Part shown: positions 23,901 to 35,797 of the stretch, piece by piece | Layout of the letters: every line of letters begins with the position of its first letter | How positions within the stretch are numbered: the stretch's first letter is position 1 | Source of the DNA: Siphonodentalium dalli | Taxonomy: Eukaryota > Mollusca > Scaphopoda > Gadilida > Siphonodentaliidae | Length of the DNA stretch: 64,000 bases | Direction of reading: 5' to 3' | NCBI GenBank assembly: GCA_032622095.1 | Contig: CP136068.1 | Coordinates: 53,250,443-53,314,442, forward strand | The notes under the pieces: generated by a model | The model's input: only the letters and a program-made list of their open reading frames with translations | The model's database searches: none | Told to the model about the DNA's origin: nothing | Made by a program: the position numbers and the translations under genes

Positions 23901-25596
23901 GCGTAGTTTGTTTGCGACTCTCTTGCACATATGTGGTATTGCCAATCCTCTTGAATTGTGGCTCCAATTCAGAGAAAACCTCTCGGAGGATCTTAAGTAC
24001 AGGTTGCAGGTTGCAAATCCTGGCATAGACGTTTCATTCAACGATGATATTTTCAATGCTTCTCTCATCGAGATCGAAAACAAAATCCTGGCTCTTGGGG
24101 GACCAGAGCTCCACACTTTCGGTCTCCCTCGCACTCAACATTCTCGCATGTCTGCACTGCCCAGAGAGGTGCTACGTGAACTGTCGTATGATTTAGATAC
24201 CATCGAACAAACTCTGTCATCGGGCGAACCAAATCTTCTCCCAGAGCAGCGACACTGTTATGTGACCATACTGCAGAGTGTTGCCAATCACCTTGGTGGT
24301 ATTTATTTTCTCGACGCTCCCGGGGGCACTGGGAAAACGTTTGTAACCAACCTTATATTGGCGACAGTCAGGGAAGAAAGGAAAATCGCTGTTGCAGTTG
24401 CATCCTCTGGCATAGCTGCAACACTTCTTCCTGGAGGTAGAACTGCACATTCAACATTCAAACTGCCACTCAATTTGAATGCGAGCGATACTCCAACATG
24501 TAATATAAGCAAGGGTACTGGTCTTGCTCACCTGTTGAGAGAGGCTGTGTTGATTGTCTGGGATGAGTGTACTATGTCACATAAGAGGGCATTCGAGGCA
24601 CTGGATCGAACACTGCAAGATATAAGGGGCTGTAACAATATTATGGGTGGCATAACCTTACTATTGTCTGGAGACTTCCGACAAACTCTGCCTATTGTAC
24701 CAAAAGGCACAAAGGCTGATGAATTAAAAGCTTGCATCAAATCATCTTACCTTTGTAAGAGTGTTCGAATACTCAAGCTGACAATTAACATGAGGGCGCA
24801 TCTGTTTGGTAATGACGTGGCTGCATATTTTTCCGACCAGTTACTCAGAATTGGCGATGGCAAGTGCAATTCTGATGCCGAAGGACGAATAGATCTATCT
24901 GCTTTGAGCTCGATTGTTTCCTCTCTTGATGAGCTTATTGTGAATGTTTTCAGAGATCTTCATAGCAAGCTCTCGGATCACACATGGCTCTGTGAGAGAG
25001 CCATCCTAGCTCCTACAAATGATATTGTTGACGAGGTTAACTTGAAGTTGTTGGAACAAGTCCCTGGACAGCTTCATTCTATGCACTCCATTGATACCAT
25101 TCCAGACCAATCAGAAATTGTAAATTACCCGACCGAGTTTCTCAATTCACTCAAACCCCCAGGCATGCCACCTCGTCAGTTGCAGTTGAAGGTAGGTGCA
25201 CCAATCATGTTGCTCCGAAATCTTGAACCACCTAAGTTGTGTAATGGTACACGACTTTCTATCAAGAAAATATCACCTCATATCATTGAGGCAACTATTC
25301 TCACTGGATGTGCGAAAGGGGAGCATGTTTTTCTCCCTAGGATTCCATTGATTCCCACTGAGTCGCCAATACAGTTCCGCCGGCTTCAGTTCCCAGTTCG
25401 ATTGAGCTTTGCAATGTCAATCAACAAATCACAAGGACAGACACTTAAAGTTGTTGGCCTCCAACTTCAGAGTCCCTGTTTCTCACATGGACAGCTTTAC
25501 GTTGCATGCTCACGGGTCGGCTCCCCCTCCAGTCTGTTCGTTTATGCACCAGAAGGGAAAACTAGGAACGTTGTCTACCCAGAAGCACTGAGGTAA
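20917..25596 (+). CDS. Helitron Rep/helicase (RepHel) transposase
   Basis: A 1559-residue intact frame with an in-frame TGA 18 bp upstream of the first ATG. Residues 26-163 are six 23-residue repeats (ETGQQREQRL.D.RE.AVQAREV), a charged likely coiled coil. Cys214, 217, 230 and 231 form a possible zinc-binding patch. Helitron-like N-terminal/Rep domain about 468-790: RPDLFITFTCNPAWQEL, the metal-binding H-A-H at 640-642 (LPHAHIL), and the two catalytic tyrosines of KYVCKY (Tyr780, Tyr784). PIF1-type SF1B helicase about 1100-1559: Walker A APGGTGKT (Lys1140), Walker B DE 1216-1217, GDFRQ 1252-1256, SINKSQGQTL near 1501-1510, and YVACSRV (Arg1533). It nicks and rejoins single-stranded Helitron ends and unwinds DNA for rolling-circle-type movement. 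No apurinic endonuclease domain was seen, so it is Helitron rather than Helentron type. All key residues are present. Confidence 0.97.
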   Translation: MPPKKRPIIGRTSSGAKRKKIENATETGQQREQRLSDKRETAVQAREVETEQQREQRLLDKRERAVQAREVETGQQREQRLSDKRETAVQAREVETEQQREQRLLDKRERAVQAREVETGQQREQRLLDLRETAVRAREVETGQQREQRLLDLRERAVHARAVETDEQRHHEADRRRRHAHAIGEWQNSAFVYDPHIDYKSHRILQIARMTELCQHCRAFKWQGEPPGMCCLNAKVMLQQHADPPEPLQDLLRGSTPESKHFLKNIQKYNAAFQMTSFGANIITEGVYMPTFKVQGQVYHRIGPLQPNDDAQPQYMQIYFVGDFNREVELRSALSDGTRPEVIYTLQQMIHQHNSYVSSFKYALETHNTPNLQVVIDADRRPLNQHSGRFNEPASNEIAVVLAGAEHGRRDIVLKRRDDTILRICETHRSYDPLQYPLLCVFGEDGYKFAIPHSIGNKNVSCKDFYSYHFMVRDGSFNQLQRSRNLFSQFAVDMYAKVEGERLLYIRNNQQKLRADSYIHLCDSINNDQERAGVGQLVILPSTFTGSPRYMQEKTQDAMTFVRHFGRPDLFITFTCNPAWQELNVELFEGQVSKDRHDLTSRVFRLKLTKLMNLLKKSHIFGQPVCDMYTVEWQKRGLPHAHILTWLKQKIRPGQIDSFISAEFPDPDNDPELFETVKAQMIHGPCGPFNFNSPCMKDRKCTKRYPRAFLLETQTGHDGYPLYRRRSPDDGGNVANIKLKNGQDFVADNRWVVPYCPMLSKIFNAHINVEFCNSVKAIKYVCKYINKGSDAAMFALRDMRTKDELSQFQMGRYISTNEAFWRIFDFPIHDRHPAVFRLAVHLENGQRVYFTEQTAAQVVSAPKETTLTAFFKLCQEDDFANTILYCDLPSYFTFVNNRWVRRKRGEPVEGVMGVFKDYALGRVYTVHPTQQECFFLRILLHEVKGPTSFNSLRTVDGQLCLSYREACFKRGLLEDDHQWEATMTEAAISKSPRSLRSLFATLLHICGIANPLELWLQFRENLSEDLKYRLQVANPGIDVSFNDDIFNASLIEIENKILALGGPELHTFGLPRTQHSRMSALPREVLRELSYDLDTIEQTLSSGEPNLLPEQRHCYVTILQSVANHLGGIYFLDAPGGTGKTFVTNLILATVREERKIAVAVASSGIAATLLPGGRTAHSTFKLPLNLNASDTPTCNISKGTGLAHLLREAVLIVWDECTMSHKRAFEALDRTLQDIRGCNNIMGGITLLLSGDFRQTLPIVPKGTKADELKACIKSSYLCKSVRILKLTINMRAHLFGNDVAAYFSDQLLRIGDGKCNSDAEGRIDLSALSSIVSSLDELIVNVFRDLHSKLSDHTWLCERAILAPTNDIVDEVNLKLLEQVPGQLHSMHSIDTIPDQSEIVNYPTEFLNSLKPPGMPPRQLQLKVGAPIMLLRNLEPPKLCNGTRLSIKKISPHIIEATILTGCAKGEHVFLPRIPLIPTESPIQFRRLQFPVRLSFAMSINKSQGQTLKVVGLQLQSPCFSHGQLYVACSRVGSPSSLFVYAPEGKTRNVVYPEALR
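20992..21405 (+). repeat. 69-bp coding repeat, six units, in Rep/Hel
   Basis: Six in-frame 69-bp units encode 23 residues each with a Q-Q-R-E-Q-R-L core. Units 1 and 3, and 2 and 4, are nearly identical, suggesting duplication of a two-unit block. Copy number is probably variable between Helitrons. Confidence 0.9.
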
Positions 25597-25611
25597 ATTT
25601 TCAAAAGCGAA

Positions 25612-25785
25612 ATGGTGAACCCGTCGAAGGAGTAATGGGCGTGTTCAAAGACTGTGCTCTCGGTAGGGTCTACACTGTTCATCCTACACAACAGCAATGT
25701 TTGGTTTTTTTTGAGAATGCTGCTGCATGAAGTGGAAGATCCAACATCGTTTAACTCCTTACGAACTGTCGACGGCCAATTTCTC
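25612..25785 (+). pseudogene. Displaced Rep/Hel fragment (copy of about 23620-23800)
   Basis: Directly after the stop codon, sequence matching the GEPVEGVMGVFKDYALGRVY coding part of Rep/Hel reappears, with substitutions and a T-run insertion. It is in the same orientation, does not continue the frame, and is a non-coding duplicate. Confidence 0.9.
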
Positions 25786-26555
25786 TTGATTAAAACGGCA
25801 GAATTAACTCATTGAAAAACCAAAACATTGTCTTCGATTTTTGAGACCTCCCCTTTCATTCGATGTGGGTGCGCTTAGTGGTTATATTGATATCTCTTCC
25901 AACATTTTCATTCGTTGTACATTCCACATTATCGCTCTGCACACAATCTGGTTCATTCACTTGATTATTTATCTCATGTGTCGCCTCACGTTTTCAGTTC
26001 TGTATTCTGACCACTCAGATCAATTAACGAATTAATCAACAACGATAATTAATGGATTAAGAAACTATTAGATGAATGTATAGACAGAAAAATACAAACC
26101 CAGTTACTCAGGAAATTGAATTGGTGTGGGGAAAAATTCCCAAATGTTGTACTTGAATTAACTCATTGATTATCCCATGTGTCTCCTCACGTTTTGAGTT
26201 CTGTATTCTGACCACTCAGTTCAATTAACGAATCAATCAACAACTATAATTAATGTATTAAGAAACTCTTTGATGAGTGAATGTATAGACAGAAAAATGC
26301 AAATCCAGTTACTCAGGAAATTGAATTGGAGTGGGGAAAAATTCCCAAATGTTGTACTTGAATTAACTCATTGATTATCTCATGTGTCTCCTCACGTTTT
26401 GAGTTCTGTATTCTGACCACTCAGTTCAATTAACGAATTAATCAACAACGATAATTAATGTACTAAGAAACTCTTAATGTACAGACAGAAAAATACAAAC
26501 CCAGTTACTTAGGAAATTGAATTGGTGTGGGGAAAAATTCCCAATTGTTGTACAT

Positions 26556-26840
26556 AAACTCCGTGCCGATTCATATATACACCTCTGTGATAGCATAACT
26601 AATGATCAGGAAAGAGCCGGAGTCGGCCAACTGGTAATTCCCCCGTCGACATCCACAGGTAGCCCGCGATATATGCAGGAAAAGACGCAGGATGCTGTGA
26701 CATTTGTCAGGCACTTCGGTCGTCCGGACCTTTTCATCACATTTCACGTGCAGCCCTGCATGGCAGGAGTTGACAGTTGAATTGTTCGAGGGCCAGGTTT
26801 CTAAAGACAGGCATGATTTGAAAGTTAGAGTGTTCCGTCT
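26556..26840 (+). pseudogene. Rep/Hel fragment in satellite, copy 1
   Basis: Matches Rep/Hel 22450-22733 (ADSYIHLCDS...RPDLFITF). A one-base insertion within CACATTTCACGTGCA shifts the frame just before the CNPAW motif, so it cannot encode the domain. All six satellite copies share this insertion. Confidence 0.92.
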
Positions 26841-27659
26841 TATTTGTTGTTGGTCCATGGTGAGAACATCTCTCTTGATTAAAGAGGCAGAATTACCTCA
26901 TTATCTCCTCGCGTTTTCAGTTCTGTATTCTGACCACTCAGTTCAATTAACGAATCAATGAACAACTATAATTAATGTATTAAGAAACTCTTAGATTAAA
27001 TAGGCAGAATTAACTCATTATCTCCTCACGTTTTCAGTTCTGTATTCTGACCACTCAGTTTAATTAACGAATCAATGAACAACGATAATTAATGTATTAA
27101 GAAACTCTTAGATGAGTGAATGTATAGACAGAAAAATGCAAATCCAGTTACACAGGAAATTGAATTGGTGTGGGGAAAAATTCCCATATGTTGTACTTGA
27201 ATTGTTATTGGTCCATGATGAGACTATCGTTTATCTTGATAAAAAGGCAGAATTAACTCATTGATTATCTCGTGTGTCTCCTAACGTTTTCAGTTCTGTA
27301 TTCTGACCACTCAGTTCAATTAACGAATCAATCAACAACTATAATTAATGTATTAAGAAACTCTTTGATGACTGAATGTATAGACAGAAAAATGCAAATC
27401 CAGTTACTCAGGAAATTGAATTGGTGTGGGGAAAAATTCCCAAATGTTGTACTTGAATTAACTCATTGATTGTCTCATGTGTCTCCTCACGTTTTGAGTT
27501 CTGTATTCTGACCACTCAGTTCAATTAACGAATTAATCAACAACGATAATTAATGTATTAAGAAACTCTTAGATGAGTGAATGTACAGACAGAAAAATAC
27601 AAACCCAGTTACTTAGGAAATTGAATTGGTGTGGGGAAAAATTCCCAATTGTTGTACAT

Positions 27660-27944
27660 AAACTCGGTGCCGATTCATATATACACCTCTGTGATAGCAT
27701 AACTAATGATCAGGAAAGAGCCGGAGTCGGCCAACTGGTAATTCCCCCGTCGACATCCACAGGTAGCCCGCGATATATGCAGGAAAAGACGCAGGATGCT
27801 GTGACATTTGTCAGGCACTTCGGTCGTCCGGACCTTTTCATCACATTTCACGTGCAGCCCTGCATGGCAGGAGTTGACAGTTGAATTGTTCGAGGGCCAG
27901 GTTTCTAAAGACAGTCATGATTTGAAAGTTAGAGTGTTCCGTCT
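27660..27944 (+). pseudogene. Rep/Hel fragment in satellite, copy 2
   Basis: Same 285-bp segment and shared frameshift as copy 1; distinguished by AACTCGGTGCC and ACAGTCATG. Confidence 0.92.
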
Positions 27945-29266
27945 TAATTGTTGTTGGTCCATGGTGAGAACATCTCTCTTGATTAAAGAGGCAGAATTAC
28001 CTCATTATCTCCTCACGTTTACAGTTCTGTATTCTGACCACTCAGTTCAATTAACGAATCAATGAACAACTATAATTAATGTATTAAGAAACTCTTAGAT
28101 TAAATAGGCAGAATTAACTCATTATCTCCTCACTTTTTCAGTTCTGTATTCTGACCACTCAGTTTAATTAACGAATCATTGAACAACGATAATTAATGTA
28201 TTAAGAAACTCTTAGATGAGTGAATGTATAGACAGAAAAATGCAAATCCAGTTACACAGGAAATTGAATTGGTGTGGGGAAAAATTTCCAAATGTTGTAC
28301 TTGAATTGTTATTGGTCCGTGGTGAGACTATCGTTTCTCTTGATAAAAAGGCAGAATTAACTCATTGATTATCTCATGTGTCTCCTCACGTTTTCAGTTC
28401 TGTATTCTGACCATTCAGTTCAATTAACGAATCAATCAACAACTATAATTAATGTATTAAGAAACTCTTAGATGAGTGAATGTATAGACAGAAAAATGCA
28501 AATCCAGTTACACAGGAAATTGAATTGGTGTGGGGAAAAATTTCCAAATGTTGTACTTGAATTCTTATTGGTCCGTGGTGAGACTATCGTTTCTCTTGAT
28601 AAAAAGGCAGAATTAACTCATTGATTATCTCATGTGTCTCCTCACGTTTTCAGTTCTGTATTCTGACCATTCAGTTCAATTAACGAATCAATCAACAACT
28701 ATAATTAATGTATTAAGAAACTCTTAGATGAGTGAATGTATAGACAGAAAAATGCAAATCCAGTTACACAGGAAATTGAATTGGTGTGGGGAAAAATCCC
28801 CCAATGTTGTACTTGAATTGTTATTGGTCCACGAAGAGACTATCGTTTCTCTTGATAAAAAGGCAGAATTAACTCATTGATTATCTCATGTGTCTCCTCA
28901 CGTTTTCAGTTCTGTATTCTGACCATTCAGTTCAATTAACGAATCAATCAACAACTATAATTAATGTATTAAGAAACTCTTAGATGAGTGAATGTATAGA
29001 CAGAAAAATGCAAATCCAGTTACTCAGGAAATTGAATTGGAGTGGGGAAAAATTCCCAAATGTTGTACTTGAATTAACTCATTGATTATCTCATGTGTCT
29101 CCTCACGTTTTGAGTTCTGTATTCTGACCACTCAGTTCAATTAACGAATTAATCAACAACGATAATTAATGTACTAAGAAACTCTTAATGTACAGACAGA
29201 AAAATACAAACCCAGTTACTTAGGAAATTGAATTGGTGTGGGGAAAAATTCCCAATTGTTGTACAT

Positions 29267-29551
29267 AAACTCCGTGCCGATTCATATATACACCTCTGTG
29301 ATAGCATAACTAATGATCAGGAAAGAGCCGGAGTCGGCCAACTGGTAATTCCCCCGTCGACATCCACAGGTAGCCCGCGATATATGCAGGAAAAGACGCA
29401 GGATGCTGTGACATTTGTCAGGCACTTCGGTCGTCCGGACCTTTTCATCACATTTCACGTGCAGCCCTGCATGGCAGGAGTTGACAGTTGAATTGTTCGA
29501 GGGCCAGGTTTCTAAAGACAGGCATGATTTGAAAGTTAGAGTGTTCCGTCT
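29267..29551 (+). pseudogene. Rep/Hel fragment in satellite, copy 3
   Basis: Lies 2711 bp downstream of copy 1 and is nearly identical, frameshift included. Confidence 0.92.
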
Positions 29552-31082
29552 TAATTGTTGTTGGTCCATGGTGAGAACATCTCTCTTGATTAAAGAGGCA
29601 GAATTACCTCATTATCTCCTCGCGTTTTCAGTTCTGTATTCTGACCACTCAGTTCAATTAACGAATCAATGAACAACTATAATTAATGTATTAAGAAACT
29701 CTTAGATTAAATAGGCAGAATTAACTCATTATCTCCTCACGTTTTCAGTTCTGTATTCTGACCACTCAGTTTAATTAACGAATCAATGAACAACGATAAT
29801 TAATGTATTAAGAAACTCTTAGATGAGTGAATGTATAGACAGAAAAATGCAAATCCAGTTACACCGGCAGGAAATTGAATTGGTGTGGGGAAAAATTTCC
29901 AAATGTTGTACTTGAATTGTTATTGGTCCGTGGTGAGACTATCGTTTCTCTTGATAAAAAGGCAGAATTAACTCATTGATTATCTCATGTGTCTCCTCAC
30001 GTTTTCAGTTCTGTATTCTGACCATTCAGTTCAATTAACGAATCAATCAACAACTATAATTAATGTATTAAGAAACTCTTAGATGAGTGAATGTATAGAC
30101 AGAAAAATGCAAATCCAGTTACACAGGAAATTGAATTGGTGTGGGGAAAAATTTCCAAATGTTGTACTTGAATTCTTATTGGTCCGTGGTGAGACTATCG
30201 TTTCTCTTGATAAAAAGGCAGAATTAACTCATTGATTATCTCATGTGTCTCCTCACGTTTTCAGTTCTGTATTCTGACCATTCAGTTCAATTAACGAATC
30301 AATCAACAACTATAATTAATGTATTAAGAAACTCTTAGATGAGTGAATGTATAGACAGAAAAATGCAAATCCAGTTACACAGGAAATTGAATTGGTGTGG
30401 GGAAAAATCCCCCAATGTTGTACTTGAATTGTTATTGGTCCATGAAGAGACTATCGTTTCTCTTGATAAAAAGGCAGAATTAACTCATTGATTATCTCAT
30501 GTGTCTCCTCACGTTTTCAGTTCTGTATTCTGACCATTCAGTTCAATTAACGAATCAATCAACAACTATAATTAATGTATTAAGAAACTCTTAGATGAGT
30601 GAATGTATAGACAGAAAAATGCAAATCCAGTTACTCAGGAAATTGAATTGGTGTGGGGAAAAATTCCCAAATGTTGTACTTGAATTAACTCATTGATTAT
30701 CCCATGTGTCTCCTCACGTTTTGAGTTCTGTATTCTGACCACTCAGTTCAATTAACGAATCAATCAACAACTATAATTAATGTATTAAGAAACTCTTTGA
30801 TGAGTGAATGTATAGACAGAAAAATGCAAATCCAGTTACTCAGGAAATTGAATTGGAGTGGGGAAAAATTCCCAAATGTTGTACTTGAATTAACTCATTG
30901 ATTATCTCATGTGTCTCCTCACGTTTTGAGTTCTGTATTCTGACCACTCAGTTCAATTAACGAATTAATCAACAACGATAATTAATGTACTAAGAAACTC
31001 TTAATGTACAGACAGAAAAATACAAACCCAGTTACTTAGGAAATTGAATTGGTGTGGGGAAAAATTCCCAATTGTTGTACAT

Positions 31083-31367
31083 AAACTCCGTGCCGATTCA
31101 TATATACACCTCTGTGATAGCATAACTAATGATCAGGAAAGAGCCGGAGTCGGCCAACTGGTAATTCCCCCGTCGACATCCACAGGTAGCCCGCGATATA
31201 TGCAGGAAAAGACGCAGGATGCTGTGACATTTGTCAGGCACTTCGGTCGTCCGGACCTTTTCATCACATTTCACGTGCAGCCCTGCATGGCAGGAGTTGA
31301 CAGTTGAATTGTTCGAGGGCCAGGTTTCTAAAGACAGGCATGATTTGAAAGTTAGAGTGTTCCGTCT
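31083..31367 (+). pseudogene. Rep/Hel fragment in satellite, copy 4
   Basis: Counterpart of copy 1 in the second 4527-bp block. Confidence 0.92.
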
Positions 31368-32186
31368 TATTTGTTGTTGGTCCATGGTGAGAACATCTCT
31401 CTTGATTAAAGAGGCAGAATTACCTCATTATCTCCTCGCGTTTTCAGTTCTGTATTCTGACCACTCAGTTCAATTAACGAATCAATGAACAACTATAATT
31501 AATGTATTAAGAAACTCTTAGATTAAATAGGCAGAATTAACTCATTATCTCCTCACGTTTTCAGTTCTGTATTCTGACCACTCAGTTTAATTAACGAATC
31601 AATGAACAACGATAATTAATGTATTAAGAAACTCTTAGATGAGTGAATGTATAGACAGAAAAATGCAAATCCAGTTACACAGGAAATTGAATTGGTGTGG
31701 GGAAAAATTCCCATATGTTGTACTTGAATTGTTATTGGTCCATGATGAGACTATCGTTTATCTTGATAAAAAGGCAGAATTAACTCATTGATTATCTCGT
31801 GTGTCTCCTAACGTTTTCAGTTCTGTATTCTGACCACTCAGTTCAATTAACGAATCAATCAACAACTATAATTAATGTATTAAGAAACTCTTTGATGACT
31901 GAATGTATAGACAGAAAAATGCAAATCCAGTTACTCAGGAAATTGAATTGGTGTGGGGAAAAATTCCCAAATGTTGTACTTGAATTAACTCATTGATTGT
32001 CTCATGTGTCTCCTCACGTTTTGAGTTCTGTATTCTGACCACTCAGTTCAATTAACGAATTAATCAACAACGATAATTAATGTATTAAGAAACTCTTAGA
32101 TGAGTGAATGTACAGACAGAAAAATACAAACCCAGTTACTTAGGAAATTGAATTGGTGTGGGGAAAAATTCCCAATTGTTGTACAT

Positions 32187-32471
32187 AAACTCGGTGCCGA
32201 TTCATATATACACCTCTGTGATAGCATAACTAATGATCAGGAAAGAGCCGGAGTCGGCCAACTGGTAATTCCCCCGTCGACATCCACAGGTAGCCCGCGA
32301 TATATGCAGGAAAAGACGCAGGATGCTGTGACATTTGTCAGGCACTTCGGTCGTCCGGACCTTTTCATCACATTTCACGTGCAGCCCTGCATGGCAGGAG
32401 TTGACAGTTGAATTGTTCGAGGGCCAGGTTTCTAAAGACAGTCATGATTTGAAAGTTAGAGTGTTCCGTCT
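32187..32471 (+). pseudogene. Rep/Hel fragment in satellite, copy 5
   Basis: Counterpart of copy 2 (shares AACTCGGTGCC and ACAGTCATG). Confidence 0.92.
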
Positions 32472-33793
32472 TAATTGTTGTTGGTCCATGGTGAGAACAT
32501 CTCTCTTGATTAAAGAGGCAGAATTACCTCATTATCTCCTCACGTTTACAGTTCTGTATTCTGACCACTCAGTTCAATTAACGAATCAATGAACAACTAT
32601 AATTAATGTATTAAGAAACTCTTAGATTAAATAGGCAGAATTAACTCATTATCTCCTCACTTTTTCAGTTCTGTATTCTGACCACTCAGTTTAATTAACG
32701 AATCAATGAACAACGATAATTAATGTATTAAGAAACTCTTAGATGAGTGAATGTATAGACAGAAAAATGCAAATCCAGTTACACAGGAAATTGAATTGGT
32801 GTGGGGAAAAATTTCCAAATGTTGTACTTGAATTGTTATTGGTCCGTGGTGAGACTATCGTTTCTCTTGATAAAAAGGCAGAATTAACTCATTGATTATC
32901 TCATGTGTCTCCTCACGTTTTCAGTTCTGTATTCTGACCATTCAGTTCAATTAACGAATCAATCAACAACTATAATTAATGTATTAAGAAACTCTTAGAT
33001 GAGTGAATGTATAGACAGAAAAATGCAAATCCAGTTACACAGGAAATTGAATTGGTGTGGGGAAAAATTTCCAAATGTTGTACTTGAATTCTTATTGGTC
33101 CGTGGTGAGACTATCGTTTCTCTTGATAAAAAGGCAGAATTAACTCATTGATTATCTCATGTGTCTCCTCACGTTTTCAGTTCTGTATTCTGACCATTCA
33201 GTTCAATTAACGAATCAATCAACAACTATAATTAATGTATTAAGAAACTCTTAGATGAGTGAATGTATAGACAGAAAAATGCAAATCCAGTTACACAGGA
33301 AATTGAATTGGTGTGGGGAAAAATCCCCCAATGTTGTACTTGAATTGTTATTGGTCCATGAAGAGACTATCGTTTCTCTTGATAAAAAGGCAGAATTAAC
33401 TCATTGATTATCTCATGTGTCTCCTCACGTTTTCAGTTCTGTATTCTGACCATTCAGTTCAATTAACGAATCAATCAACAACTATAATTAATGTATTAAG
33501 AAACTCTTAGATGAGTGAATGTATAGACAGAAAAATGCAAATCCAGTTACTCAGGAAATTGAATTGGAGTGGGGAAAAATTCCCAAATGTTGTACTTGAA
33601 TTAACTCATTGATTATCTCATGTGTCTCCTCACGTTTTGAGTTCTGTATTCTGACCACTCAGTTCAATTAACGAATTAATCAACAACGATAATTAATGTA
33701 CTAAGAAACTCTTAATGTACAGACAGAAAAATACAAACCCAGTTACTTAGGAAATTGAATTGGTGTGGGGAAAAATTCCCAATTGTTGTACAT

Positions 33794-34078
33794 AAACTCC
33801 GTGCCGATTCATATATACACCTCTGTGATAGCATAACTAATGATCAGGAAAGAGCCGGAGTCGGCCAACTGGTAATTCCCCCGTCGACATCCACAGGTAG
33901 CCCGCGATATATGCAGGAAAAGACGCAGGATGCTGTGACATTTGTCAGGCACTTCGGTCGTCCGGACCTTTTCATCACATTTCACGTGCAGCCCTGCATG
34001 GCAGGAGTTGACAGTTGAATTGTTCGAGGGCCAGGTTTCTAAAGACAGGCATGATTTGAAAGTTAGAGTGTTCCGTCT
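33794..34078 (+). pseudogene. Rep/Hel fragment in satellite, copy 6
   Basis: Counterpart of copy 3 in the second 4527-bp block. Confidence 0.92.
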
Positions 34079-35797
34079 TAATTGTTGTTGGTCCATGGTG
34101 AGAACATCTCTCTTGATTAAAGAGGCAGAATTACCTCATTATCTCCTCGCGTTTTCAGTTCTGTATTCTGACCACTCAGTTCAATTAACGAATCAATGAA
34201 CAACTATAATTAATGTATTAAGAAACTCTTAGATTAAATAGGCAGAATTAACTCATTATCTCCTCACGTTTTCAGTTCTGTATTCTGACCACTCAGTTTA
34301 ATTAACGAATCAATGAACAACGATAATTAATGTATTAAGAAACTCTTAGATGAGTGAATGTATAGACAGAAAAATGCAAATCCAGTTACACCGGCAGGAA
34401 ATTGAATTGGTGTGGGGAAAAATTTCCAAATGTTGTACTTGAATTGTTATTGGTCCGTGGTGAGACTATCGTTTCTCTTGATAAAAAGGCAGAATTAACT
34501 CATTGATTATCTCATGTGTCTCCTCACGTTTTCAGTTCTGTATTCTGACCATTCAGTTCAATTAACGAATCAATCAACAACTATAATTAATGTATTAAGA
34601 AACTCTTAGATGAGTGAATGTATAGACAGAAAAATGCAAATCCAGTTACACAGGAAATTGAATTGGTGTGGGGAAAAATTTCCAAATGTTGTACTTGAAT
34701 TCTTATTGGTCCGTGGTGAGACTATCGTTTCTCTTGATAAAAAGGCAGAATTAACTCATTGATTATCTCATGTGTCTCCTCACGTTTTCAGTTCTGTATT
34801 CTGACCATTCAGTTCAATTAACGAATCAATCAACAACTATAATTAATGTATTAAGAAACTCTTAGATGAGTGAATGTATAGACAGAAAAATGCAAATCCA
34901 GTTACACAGGAAATTGAATTGGTGTGGGGAAAAATCCCCCAATGTTGTACTTGAATTGTTATTGGTCCATGAAGAGACTATCGTTTCTCTTGATAAAAAG
35001 GCAGAATTAACTCATTGATTATCTCATGTGTCTCCTCACGTTTTCAGTTCTGTATTCTGACCATTCAGTTCAATTAACGAATCAATCAACAACTATAATT
35101 AATGTATTAAGAAACTCTTAGATGAGTGAATGTATAGACAGAAAAATGCAAATCCAGTTACACAGGAAATTGAATTGGTGTGGGGAAAAATCCCCCAATG
35201 TTGTACTTGAATTGTTATTGGTCCACGAAGAGACTATCGTTTCTCTTGATAAAAAGGCAGAATCAACTCATTGATTATCTCATGTGTCTCCTCACGTTTT
35301 CAGTTCTGTATTCTGACCATTCAGTTCAATTAACGAATCAATCAACAACTATAATTAATGTATTAAGAAACTCTTAGATGAGTGAATGTATAGACAGAAA
35401 AATGCAAATCCAGTTACACAGGAAATTGAATTGGTGTGGGGAAAAATCCCCAAATGTTGTACTTGAATTGTTATTGGTCCATGATGAGACTATCGTTTCT
35501 CTTGATAAAAAGGCAGAATTAACTCATTGATTATCTCATGTGTCTCCTCACGTTTTCAGTTCTGTATTATGACCATTCAGTTCAATTAACGAATCAATCA
35601 ACAACTATAATTAATGTATTAAGAAACTCTTAGATGAGTGAATGTATGGACAGAAAAATGCAAATCCAGTTACTCAGGAAATTGAAATGGTGTGGGGAAA
35701 AATTCCCAAATGTTGTACTTGAATTGTTATTGGTCCATGGTGAGACCATTATTTCTCTTGATTAAAAGGGCAGAATTAACTCATTGAAAAACAAAAA

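Larger units (their letters stand above)
26101..30627 (+). repeat. 4527-bp higher-order repeat, copy A
   Basis: Corresponding landmarks in this block and the next are 4527 bp apart (26517/31044, 27272/31799, 27573/32100, 29228/33755). Even oddities such as ACACCGGCAGG (29863/34390) and CCCATGTGTCTCC are shared. Only scattered single-base differences were found. Boundaries are approximate because the unit is itself repetitive. Confidence 0.85.
30628..35154 (+). repeat. 4527-bp higher-order repeat, copy B
   Basis: Near-identical tandem copy of 26101-30627; differences include C/T in GGTCCAYGAAGAG (28831 versus 33358) and T/A near 28174/32701. Boundaries approximate. Confidence 0.85.
25980..35770 (+). 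repeat. Helitron-internal satellite, about 37 units
   Basis: The basic unit runs from TCTCCTCACGTTTTCAGTTC through TTAATGTATTAAGAAACTC and GGAAATTGAATTGGTGTGG to AATTAACTCATTGATTATC. Anchors at 28381, 28637 and 28893 give a 256-bp period; shorter forms of about 205 bp (26182 to 26387) and about 120 bp exist, and some units carry the 285-bp Rep fragment. No protein function implied; the open frames in it are repeat artefacts. Confidence 0.9.

Noticed and set aside
26101-35154. Centromeric satellite
   Set aside because: The unit includes transposase fragments and lies between the Rep gene and the Helitron 3' end; no sign of a long homogeneous array beyond the element.
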